Below, in pieces: positions 1 through 4,951 of a stretch of 6,720 nucleotides of DNA. A program made the translations under genes and the position numbers. Below the pieces are notes generated by a model that saw only the letters and a list, made by a program, of their open reading frames with translations, was not told where the DNA came from and did no database searches. The DNA lies in NCBI GenBank assembly GCA_964528095.1, contig CAZGSG010000328.1, forward strand, positions 1 through 6,720, written 5' to 3'. The DNA is from CAZGSG01 sp964528095. Lineage in GTDB: Bacteria; Bacteroidota; Bacteroidia; Chitinophagales; Chitinophagaceae. Numbering within the stretch: the first letter of the stretch is position 1; each line of letters starts with the position of its first letter.

Positions 1-146
1 GCGTCCATATAGGCGCATTTCTTTTCGATGAACACGCGAATTTCTCCGCTTGTACGGCGCTCAGAATTGCGTACCGCTTCCACGATATGCTCCCGCTCTG
101 CGGCAGAGAAGAAAGTGCTTGTTTTTTTCCAGGGAAATAGTTTCAA
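1..146 (-). CDS. TPM-domain protein, N-terminal part (runs off the left edge)
   Basis: The minus strand is open from just after the lemA stop to base 1. It encodes about 48 residues beginning MKLFPWKKTSTFF, followed by a stretch with SAAEREHIVEAVRNSE and then RRTSGEIRVFIEKKC. The TSGEIRV-type strand after an amphipathic helix matches the start of the TPM domain (TPM_phosphatase, formerly DUF477). That family is found beside lemA in many Bacteroidota. There is no signal peptide, so this is probably the short cytosolic or membrane-associated type rather than the long YgcG-like secreted type. No ATG is available: the only plausible starts are TTG codons at 149-147 and 146-144. I chose 146 because M-K-L-F fits the usual N-terminus. 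The gap to the lemA stop is 3 or 6 bases, so co-transcription with lemA is nearly certain. The precise biochemical role of this family is not settled. The C-terminal part lies outside the window. Confidence 0.75.
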   Translation of the reverse strand, partial: MKLFPWKKTSTFFSAAEREHIVEAVRNSERRTSGEIRVFIEKKCAYMD

Positions 147-152
147 CAAGTT

Positions 153-767
153 TTATTTAGTAGTGGGTGTATTGAAATCTACTTTTGGTGCATTTTGCGA
201 ACCCTCGTCTGCTTTGAATCCTTCTTTTACTTTGAAGCCGGTAATGCCGGAAAGAAGATTCATCGGGAAAGAACGCACTTTGGTATTGTACTTATTGACA
301 GCACCATTAAAATCATTACGCGCCACATTGATCCTGTTTTCTGTGCCTGCCAGTTCTGCCTGCAATGCACGGAATCCTTCATTGGCTTTGAGGTTGGGAT
401 AATTTTCCACCACCACCATCAAACGGCTTAGCGCGCTGCTCATTTCACCCTGCGCCGCCTGGAATTTGGCTATGTTTTCTGTAGTCAGGTTGGCCGGATC
501 TACTTTTACGCTGTTCAGGTTTTTATACCGGGCTTCTACAGTTTGTATCAGTGTTTGTTGTTCGAAGTTTGCTTCACCTTTTACTGTGCTCACCAGGTTA
601 GGTATCAGGTCTGCACGACGCTGGTAGGAACTTTGTACATTGTTCCAGGTGTTCTTTACTGTTTCATCTTCTTTTACAAGACCATTGTACCCATTACATC
701 CCCAGAAAATAAAAATAACGAGAATGCCAACGATCACTAACAGTCCGATATTACGGGTTCCTTTCAT
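153..767 (-). CDS. lemA: LemA family membrane protein
   Basis: The 204-residue product has the usual length and architecture of LemA proteins. A short basic N-terminus (MKGTRN) is followed by one hydrophobic helix at about residues 7-23, then a long helical domain. Family signatures are visible: GYNGLVKEDETV just after the helix (about 26-37), an NNVQSSYQRRADLIPNLV block (about 42-59), a VENYPNLKA block, the AELAGTENRINVARNDFN block, and a C-terminal YNTKVRSFP segment. LemA proteins are single-pass membrane proteins with a coiled, helical soluble domain. Their molecular function is unresolved, although they are often encoded with TPM-domain proteins, as here. The start at 767 (ATG-AAA-GGA) agrees with the family N-terminus. 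Upstream is A-rich DNA with no Shine-Dalgarno, as is common in Bacteroidota. The start codon lies inside the left copy of a tandem duplication that extends upstream. Confidence 0.93.
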   Translation of the reverse strand: MKGTRNIGLLVIVGILVIFIFWGCNGYNGLVKEDETVKNTWNNVQSSYQRRADLIPNLVSTVKGEANFEQQTLIQTVEARYKNLNSVKVDPANLTTENIAKFQAAQGEMSSALSRLMVVVENYPNLKANEGFRALQAELAGTENRINVARNDFNGAVNKYNTKVRSFPMNLLSGITGFKVKEGFKADEGSQNAPKVDFNTPTTK

Positions 768-942
768 GTGTGTGTTTTTTATTTTTTTTTAATGGTCACA
801 TGGAATTCGCCAAACTATTCATTCACCATCGATATGAAGAATTTCAGAGCTCATTTCATGTGTGTGTTTTTTATTCTTTTAATGGTCGCATGTAATTCGC
901 CAACTATTCATTCACGATTGACAGGAAGAATTTTATGGCTTA
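762..942. repeat. Diverged tandem duplication covering the lemA start and leader
   Basis: Two adjacent copies can be aligned by eye: 762-853 (92 bases) and 854-942 (89 bases). They are about 85% identical over the aligned length, with three single-base gaps and about eleven substitutions. Both begin tttcatgtgtgtgtttttta, and both contain aatggtc, cgcc and actattcattcac blocks in the same order. A third, very short beginning (tttcatgg) follows at 943. The left copy contains the lemA ATG at 767-765, so the duplicated unit is the region around and upstream of the lemA start. The divergence between copies shows the duplication is not recent. No transposase or known mobile element is attached. Confidence 0.85.
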
Positions 943-948
943 TTTCAT
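851..948 (-). other. Two ATG-AAA-stop mini-ORFs in the lemA leader
   Basis: Each repeat boundary preserves the ATG-AAA that begins lemA, but the reading frame closes at once. In the second copy it reads ATG-AAA-TGA (859-851), and at the third partial boundary ATG-AAA-TAA (948-940). If the lemA transcript starts upstream of 950, ribosomes would meet two two-codon ORFs (Met-Lys-stop) in nearly the same sequence context as the true start. They are a by-product of the duplication. Whether they affect lemA translation is inference. Confidence 0.4.
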
Positions 949-1097
949 GGTAGTTTACTTTTTGTGACATTAAAAGTAACACTTTTCGTATTTCGCCACG
1001 TTAATTTTACGATTCGTCAAATTATACTGTGCCGCCTTCCTATTCTTGCTAACCTTGCGGCATGATTTTAGCCCTTTCCTGTCTACAATTTATAACC
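949..1097. other. Divergent intergenic region between lemA and the GSDH-like gene
   Basis: No gene is seen here. It must hold the promoter of the plus-strand dehydrogenase gene and probably that of lemA. Only partial matches to the Bacteroidota -7 element (TAnnTTTG) are present. On the plus strand there is TAACCTTG at 1050-1057 (7 of 8), which would give a leader of about 34 bases to the ATG at 1098, but no TTG lies at the expected -33 position. On the minus strand TATAATTTG (1026-1018) has one base too many between TA and TTTG and would give a leader of about 240 bases for lemA. Neither is strong enough to assign. Confidence 0.3.
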
Positions 1098-2192
1098 ATG
1101 AAAAACTATGCGTGGCTATTGCTGCTGCCGCTGCTCGCGGCTATTTACTGCAAAAAATCAACGAATAATAATACAGAACCTCCTGGTGCCGTGGAGATCA
1201 GGGATAGCGTGATCGCGACCAATCTGAGCAATCCCTGGGAGATCCTGTGGGGACCAGATAATCATATATGGATGACCGAGCGTGGGGGCAGGATCAGTCG
1301 CCTCAACCCCGCTACCGGCACGCTGAGTCCCTTGCTTACTATTGCCGAAGTAGTTAGCAATGGCGAAGGTGGGTTACTTGGTATGGCGCTCCATCCTAAT
1401 TTCACTACTACACCCCATGTCTTTGTGGTATACAATTACCAGGGCGGTGGCAGCTATAAGGAAAAAATAGTACGGTATACCTATAATGGGACCACGCTTT
1501 CGAGCCCACTGACCATTTTTGATAATATTGCTGCCGCAGGCATTCACAATGGCAGCCGCCTGCTCATCCTGAATGATAAATTATTTATTACTACCGGAGA
1601 TGCCGCTAACCAGTCTTTACCACAGAATAAAAGCGCGGTAAACGGAAAGATCCTTCGCCTCAACCTGGACGGTAGTATTCCTGGCGACAATCCCGTTGCA
1701 GGTAATCCTTATTGGTCATTCGGACACCGTAATCCGCAGGGGCTGGTATTTGCCAATAATAAATTGTACAGCTCCGAACACGGGCCCAATAATGATGACG
1801 AGATCAATATCATTGAAAAAGGCCGCAACTATGGCTGGCCTGACGTAGAGGGTTTCTGTAATACAAATGGCGAAAAAGATTTTTGTACCGCCAATAACGT
1901 GGCCGAACCGATACAGGCGTGGACACCAACTATCGCTACCTGCGGTCTTGATTATTATAACAGCGACCTGATACCGCAATGGAAAAATTCACTGCTGCTG
2001 GTAACGTTGAAAAATTCACGGTTATATCAAATGAAGTTAACAGGTGCATTCACGGGTGTTGCTTCTACTAATGAGTACTTCACGGGTGAATATGGACGGT
2101 TGAGAGATATTTGTATTTCTCCGGCTGGGGTAGTGTACTTGAGTACGAGTAATGGGACGAATGATAAGATTGTGGAGATAAAGCCCAGGTAG
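1098..2192 (+). CDS. PQQ-dependent sugar dehydrogenase-like protein (glucose/sorbosone dehydrogenase fold), secreted
   Basis: The 364-residue product is exported and shows the order of motifs typical of the GSDH six-bladed beta-propeller family. These are NPWEILWGPDNHIWMTERGGRI (about 45-66, split here as NPWE...TERGG), GGLLGMALHPNF (91-102), IHNGSRLLI (149-157), a VNGKILRLNLDG block (181-192), GHRNPQGLVF (209-218) and EHGPNNDDEINII (227-239). In the studied soluble glucose dehydrogenase of this fold, the His of the HNG-like motif and the Arg-Asn of the GHRN motif line the PQQ site, and the acidic DDE region belongs to the calcium/PQQ region. All are present here, so it may be active as a PQQ-dependent aldose dehydrogenase, but the substrate cannot be read from sequence. 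I prefer ATG 1098 over an upstream in-frame ATG at 1062 because it begins a clean signal sequence (MKNYAWLLLLPLLAAIYC). Cys18 followed by KK suggests a lipoprotein, although Tyr at -1 is atypical for a lipobox. The stop codon TAG lies within a downstream palindromic repeat. Confidence 0.88.
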   Translation: MKNYAWLLLLPLLAAIYCKKSTNNNTEPPGAVEIRDSVIATNLSNPWEILWGPDNHIWMTERGGRISRLNPATGTLSPLLTIAEVVSNGEGGLLGMALHPNFTTTPHVFVVYNYQGGGSYKEKIVRYTYNGTTLSSPLTIFDNIAAAGIHNGSRLLILNDKLFITTGDAANQSLPQNKSAVNGKILRLNLDGSIPGDNPVAGNPYWSFGHRNPQGLVFANNKLYSSEHGPNNDDEINIIEKGRNYGWPDVEGFCNTNGEKDFCTANNVAEPIQAWTPTIATCGLDYYNSDLIPQWKNSLLLVTLKNSRLYQMKLTGAFTGVASTNEYFTGEYGRLRDICISPAGVVYLSTSNGTNDKIVEIKPR

Positions 2193-2213
2193 AGACGCAA
2201 TGCCTTGCGTCTC
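2189..2213 (+). repeat. REP-like palindrome with GTAG head (copy 1)
   Basis: GTAG at 2189-2192 is followed by a perfect 9-bp hairpin: gagacgcaa (2192-2200), loop tgcc, ttgcgtctc (2205-2213). A GTAG tetranucleotide at the foot of a hairpin is the hallmark of REP sequences mobilised by RAYT transposases (established for that family). Assignment to it is by pattern only. The hairpin directly follows the end of the dehydrogenase gene and supplies its TAG stop. It has no T-run, so it is not a standard intrinsic terminator, although it could protect the mRNA 3' end. Confidence 0.6.
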
Positions 2214-2298
2214 GGCGAATACAGGGAAGCATTTAGAGAAAGGTCCCGGGTCTTGCAAACAGTACAGTTGTAAGTTTAATAATAACGGCCCGGGATGA

Positions 2299-2335
2299 CG
2301 TCTCTACCGGCCTGGATGACGGGCCAGTAGAGACG
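2299..2335. repeat. Inverted repeat pairing two GTAGAGACG units
   Basis: cgtctctac (2299-2307) and gtagagacg (2327-2335) form a perfect 9-bp inverted repeat. It extends, after one mismatch, by ggcc (2309-2312) with ggcc (2322-2325), leaving a 9-base loop (tggatgacg). The octamer ggatgacg also occurs just to the left (2293-2300), so the loop itself is a short direct repeat. Together with copy 1 this gives GTAGAGACG three times in 150 bases, once in reverse orientation, which resembles the paired REP arrangement known as BIME. Confidence 0.6.
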
Positions 2336-2350
2336 CAATACATTGTGTTT
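2327..2350 (+). repeat. REP-like palindrome, degenerate (copy 2)
   Basis: gtagagacgcaat (2327-2339) repeats exactly the 13 bases at 2189-2201. The right arm (attgtgttt, 2342-2350) has drifted: it still folds with the left arm, but only through G-U pairs. The last two bases overlap the stop codon (TAA, 2351-2349) of the convergent lipoprotein gene. It reads as an older, decayed copy of the hairpin at 2189-2213. Confidence 0.55.
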
Positions 2351-3020
2351 ATCGGGAAAATTTCATCAACGATTCTGCCAGCATGGTAATTGCAGCCGGC
2401 GTACCGCCCTGATCAATGGTAGACTTATTATTCATTATCGCGTTAACAGTAAGCACGCCGGCCGTAACGCTGATACGGGCACCTAAAGGACCCGTAGTGG
2501 GGCCGGTTGAGCCCGGTGCCCCAGGCATGAGGCTTGAACCGTTCGGGAATGTAATGGAATCGGCACTATTACGCACATAGTCAAATGTATAATCAGTAGG
2601 CGGAGTGGCCGCATTGAATGGCAGATCAATCTCGTTCACCAACAAACCATTGAGCCATGTTTTTGAATGAGCAGTAGAATTCGCCGCATAGGTAATGCCC
2701 TTAAAAAGAAATTGATTATCAGTAATGGTCAGTGTACCTCCATTATTTTCTGTCGCATAATTGCTTTCTGTTGTCGATTTCATGTTCTGGCCGGCATCGT
2801 TAACTTCTACCGTCACATGGGTTTTAACTACATTATTTATAAATTTCCAATCACCTTTTATTGCTGCAGCAGTACCCGTACCACTCCCTGGCCCGGAAGG
2901 ACCACCTGTACCCGGTTGCTGATCCGCATCATTCTGAAAACTACGCTCCTTTTGGCAGGCACTAAATACCAGGAGGGTAATAAATGCGACTACGCTTAGC
3001 CGAAGAAAATTAGTTTGCAT
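2349..3020 (-). CDS. Putative lipoprotein, lipocalin-like, function unknown
   Basis: The 223-residue product starts with a clear lipoprotein signal peptide: MQTNFLRLSVVAFITLLV followed by FSAC, with Cys22 as the lipidated residue and QKE after it. Residues about 23-52 are a flexible Gly/Pro/Ser/Thr linker (GTGGPSGPGSGTG). The rest is rich in beta-strand pattern and opens with IKGDWKFINN. It contains NNGGTLTITDNQFLFKGITY and a second Gly/Pro/Thr-rich loop near residues 165-178. An opening G-x-W motif and alternating strands recall lipocalin-like lipoproteins common in Bacteroidota, but no residue pins down a ligand. It probably sits in the outer membrane. It follows pgk on the same strand after 92 bases with no visible terminator or consensus promoter, so partial read-through from pgk is possible. 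Its stop codon touches the REP-like cluster. Confidence 0.75.
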   Translation of the reverse strand: MQTNFLRLSVVAFITLLVFSACQKERSFQNDADQQPGTGGPSGPGSGTGTAAAIKGDWKFINNVVKTHVTVEVNDAGQNMKSTTESNYATENNGGTLTITDNQFLFKGITYAANSTAHSKTWLNGLLVNEIDLPFNAATPPTDYTFDYVRNSADSITFPNGSSLMPGAPGSTGPTTGPLGARISVTAGVLTVNAIMNNKSTIDQGGTPAAITMLAESLMKFSR

Positions 3021-3065
3021 AAATAAGCCGGGTTTATATTACTAGATAACGAAAGGGGATTTTTC

Positions 3066-3116
3066 TTATTGCCGCTTTACCGTTGATCCTACTTTATTTT
3101 TCAGCCAGGTGATCAT
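3066..3116 (-). CDS. Possible 16-residue ORF overlapping the pgk stop (ATGA)
   Basis: The last bases of pgk read GCATGA. The ATG at 3116-3114 overlaps the TGA stop of pgk by the classic 4-base ATGA arrangement that permits translational coupling. The frame runs 16 codons (MITWLKNKVGSTVKRQ) to a TAA at 3068-3066. The peptide is basic, with no recognisable family. It may be a chance ORF or the remnant of a longer downstream gene. Only conservation of the frame in relatives would make it credible. Confidence 0.2.
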   Translation of the reverse strand: MITWLKNKVGSTVKRQ

Positions 3117-4309
3117 GCCTCGATGGCGGCGATCCCCGGCAGGGTTTTGCCTTCAAAATACTCCAGCATGGCTCCGCCGCCTGTTGATACATAACTCACT
3201 TTATCAGCAAAGCCAAATTGATTGACCGCAGCAACGGAATCACCACCACCTACTAGTGAGAATGAACCGTCCTGTGTGGCTTCAGCTACCGCAACAGCGA
3301 TGGCTTTTGTACCCTGTTGAAATTTTTCCATTTCAAACACACCCATGGGGCCATTCCATAATATGGTCTTCGATTGTTTGATCACATTACAAAACTGCTC
3401 TCTTGCATTGGGACCGATATCCAATCCCATCCAGCCATCGGGGATATTATTGGAAGGTGCACTGGAATCCTGCGCATCTGCCGCAAATTTGTCGGCGATA
3501 ATTGAATCGGATGGCAAATGAATACACACGCCTTTATCCGCTGCTTTTTTCATGATCTCTTTTGCGGTATCCAGGCGATCGTCTTCACAAAGCGATTTAC
3601 CGATATTGCCGCCGGCCGCTTTCATGAATGTATAGGCCATACCGCCACCAATGATAATATCGGTAGCTCTTTCCAGGAGATTTTCCATGATGAGGATCTT
3701 GTCGGATACTTTTGCTCCGCCGATGATCGCTACAAATGGTTTTTCGGAACCATGTAATACTTTTTCCGCGCTGGCCACTTCACTTTCCATGAGCAGGCCA
3801 AACATCTTTTTTCCTTTCGGGAAAAATTTGGCGATCACCGCGGTAGACGCATGTGCGCGGTGCGCAGTACCAAACGCGTCATTTACATATACATCGCCCA
3901 GCCTGCTTAGTTTCTCAGCAAATTTCTCATCTCCTTTTTCTTCTTCTTTATGAAAACGCAGGTTCTCCAGCAATAATACTTCGCCGGGGCGCATCATACT
4001 CGCGGTCAATGCTGCTTTTTCACCAATACAATCCTCGGCAAACAACACGGTGATACCACCGAGCAGATCACTGATATGTTTTACCAGGTGCTTCAGCGAA
4101 TATTTTTCAGTAGGCCCATCTTTTGGCCGGCCCAGGTGCGACATCAGTATCACTTTGCCACCTTCATCCAGGATTTTTTTGATAGTAGGGATAGCTGCTG
4201 TGATGCGGGTATCATCGGTAATATTGTATTTATCATCGAGCGGTACATTAAAGTCTACACGTACCAGGGCTTTTTCATCCTTAAAATTATGATCGTTGAA
4301 TGCTGACAT
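3113..4309 (-). CDS. pgk: Phosphoglycerate kinase
   Basis: This glycolytic enzyme transfers phosphate from 1,3-bisphosphoglycerate to ADP, giving 3-phosphoglycerate and ATP in the cytoplasm. The 398-residue length is typical. Motifs appear in order: VRVDFNVPL (16-24) and DDTRI (32-36) for 3-phosphoglycerate binding, HLGRPK (58-63), LLENLRFHKEEE (113-124), NDAFGTAHRAHAS (143-155), GGAKVSDK (197-204) for nucleotide binding, GPMGVFE (320-326), GGGDSVAAV (354-362) and STGGGAMLE near the C-terminus. All key blocks are intact. I chose ATG 4309 (MSAFNDHNF) because homologues begin just there. An in-frame TTG at 4333 would add eight residues and overlap the upstream gene. The start lies 20 bases after the stop of the small membrane protein gene, so the two are probably co-transcribed. 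No Shine-Dalgarno is visible. Confidence 0.97.
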   Translation of the reverse strand: MSAFNDHNFKDEKALVRVDFNVPLDDKYNITDDTRITAAIPTIKKILDEGGKVILMSHLGRPKDGPTEKYSLKHLVKHISDLLGGITVLFAEDCIGEKAALTASMMRPGEVLLLENLRFHKEEEKGDEKFAEKLSRLGDVYVNDAFGTAHRAHASTAVIAKFFPKGKKMFGLLMESEVASAEKVLHGSEKPFVAIIGGAKVSDKILIMENLLERATDIIIGGGMAYTFMKAAGGNIGKSLCEDDRLDTAKEIMKKAADKGVCIHLPSDSIIADKFAADAQDSSAPSNNIPDGWMGLDIGPNAREQFCNVIKQSKTILWNGPMGVFEMEKFQQGTKAIAVAVAEATQDGSFSLVGGGDSVAAVNQFGFADKVSYVSTGGGAMLEYFEGKTLPGIAAIEA

Positions 4310-4329
4310 GCTGGTTGGTTTTATGCTGT

Positions 4330-4677
4330 TCAATTTTTTTGTTCGTTTATTTCATCGAATAAGGTGTAGCCTGCCACTACAGACATCACTTCATCGGTTA
4401 CATCTTTGCCTCCTTTCAGGTTGGTCAATACACTTTTGATCGTGTATTTAGGTCCCCAGGGAATGCCCCACCAACCTAACAAAAAAGAAGCCAGTGTAAA
4501 GCGGAGGCTACGATCACGCGGATTTTCGTTGCCGCGGATGAGGTAGACACCTGAAGTACGTTTGAAGGTAACAATTATAAAAGAAATAGTATAGGGAAAG
4601 TAGAGGAACCGTCCCCCATTGTCCACTGCGTGCTGGAGATCGTTTGCAGACAATCCATCTATATTTTTAATTTTCAT
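4330..4677 (-). CDS. Small two-helix membrane protein, function unknown
   Basis: The 115-residue product begins with a polar stretch (about 1-22) ending in NGGRF. A hydrophobic segment follows (about 25-38, LYFPYTISFIIVTF), then a short basic loop with a YLIRGNE element. A second hydrophobic segment (about 60-80) has the striking core LLGWWGIPWGP, followed by YTIKSVLTNLKGGKDVT. The GGRF...FKR...LLGWWGIPWGP...GGKDVT pattern is one I recognise as recurring in uncharacterised bacterial membrane proteins, but I cannot give a function. Start ATG 4677 follows a weak AAGG about 10 bases upstream. The gene ends 20 bases before pgk and is probably the first gene of a two-gene unit with it. A candidate -7 element lies about 30 bases upstream. 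Confidence 0.8.
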   Translation of the reverse strand: MKIKNIDGLSANDLQHAVDNGGRFLYFPYTISFIIVTFKRTSGVYLIRGNENPRDRSLRFTLASFLLGWWGIPWGPKYTIKSVLTNLKGGKDVTDEVMSVVAGYTLFDEINEQKN

Positions 4678-4706
4678 TTGTTACCTTAAATGGAAAATTC
4701 AAGAAT

Positions 4707-4714
4707 CAAAATTA
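4707..4714 (-). promoter_or_regulatory. Candidate -7 element for the small membrane protein-pgk unit
   Basis: On the minus strand this reads TAATTTTG, a full match to the Bacteroidota -7 consensus TAnnTTTG. Transcription would start near 4700, about 23 bases ahead of the ATG at 4677. No TTG is seen at the expected -33 distance, and the region is AT-rich, so a chance match is possible. Confidence 0.35.
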
Positions 4715-4731
4715 AAAACTCAAAATAGTTC

Positions 4732-4834
4732 CCGTAATGGCTGACGCGCTACGGTTTTGATTTTTTAATTCCCCAGCCTGGGCTGGTAATTGAGTGGCTT
4801 AATGAATAGAGGATCTTCTTCTGCAGCAGAAGAT
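4732..4834. other. Three imperfect hairpins in the gap between gap and the pgk unit
   Basis: The 274-base intergenic stretch holds, besides the gap terminator, three small inverted repeats. They are ccgta/tacgg at 4732-4736 and 4750-4754, followed by a T-rich run on the plus strand; ccagcc/ggctgg at 4773-4778 and 4781-4786, flanked by aatt on both sides; and atcttct/agaagat at 4813-4819 and 4828-4834 around ctgcag. None is a clean terminator for a gene in the window. They may be leader structures or relics of palindromic repeats. Confidence 0.3.
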
Positions 4835-4885
4835 TTTGGAACTTTTGATAGGATTGATCTCGTATGCCGGATCAGTGGAGGTGGA

Positions 4886-4932
4886 TTAAAAAACCGTAAT
4901 GAGCAGCAGATTTTGAGTCGGCCGCTCATTAC
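4886..4932 (-). terminator. Intrinsic terminator downstream of gap
   Basis: On the minus strand, GTAATGAGC (4932-4924) and GCTCATTAC (4904-4896) form a perfect 9-bp stem. It extends by three more pairs (one G-U) to a 13-base loop, and is followed two bases later by TTTTTT (4893-4888). It begins about 20 bases after the gap stop codon. This is a good rho-independent terminator and argues that gap and pgk are separate transcripts. Confidence 0.8.
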
Positions 4933-4951
4933 AGTGAGAAGAACAGGCTGA

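Noticed and set aside
768..953. Plus-strand ORF of 61 codons with an internal repeat (MCVF...) that superficially resembles a lipoprotein signal
   Set aside because: It lies entirely within the tandem duplication of the lemA leader; its repeat is just the DNA repeat, and a short frame opposite an A-rich leader yields hydrophobic residues by composition.
1062..1097. Upstream ATG (1062) for the GSDH-like protein
   Set aside because: It adds 12 residues before a well-formed signal sequence that already begins with Met-Lys at 1098.
2239..2249. 11-base word aaaggtcccgg shared with 5986-5996 in the gap leader
   Set aside because: A few shared 11-mers are expected by chance in a window of this size, and the flanks align only weakly.
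4310..4333. N-terminal extension of PGK from a TTG at 4333
   Set aside because: It would add eight non-conserved residues and overlap the upstream gene; ATG 4309 gives the normal PGK N-terminus.
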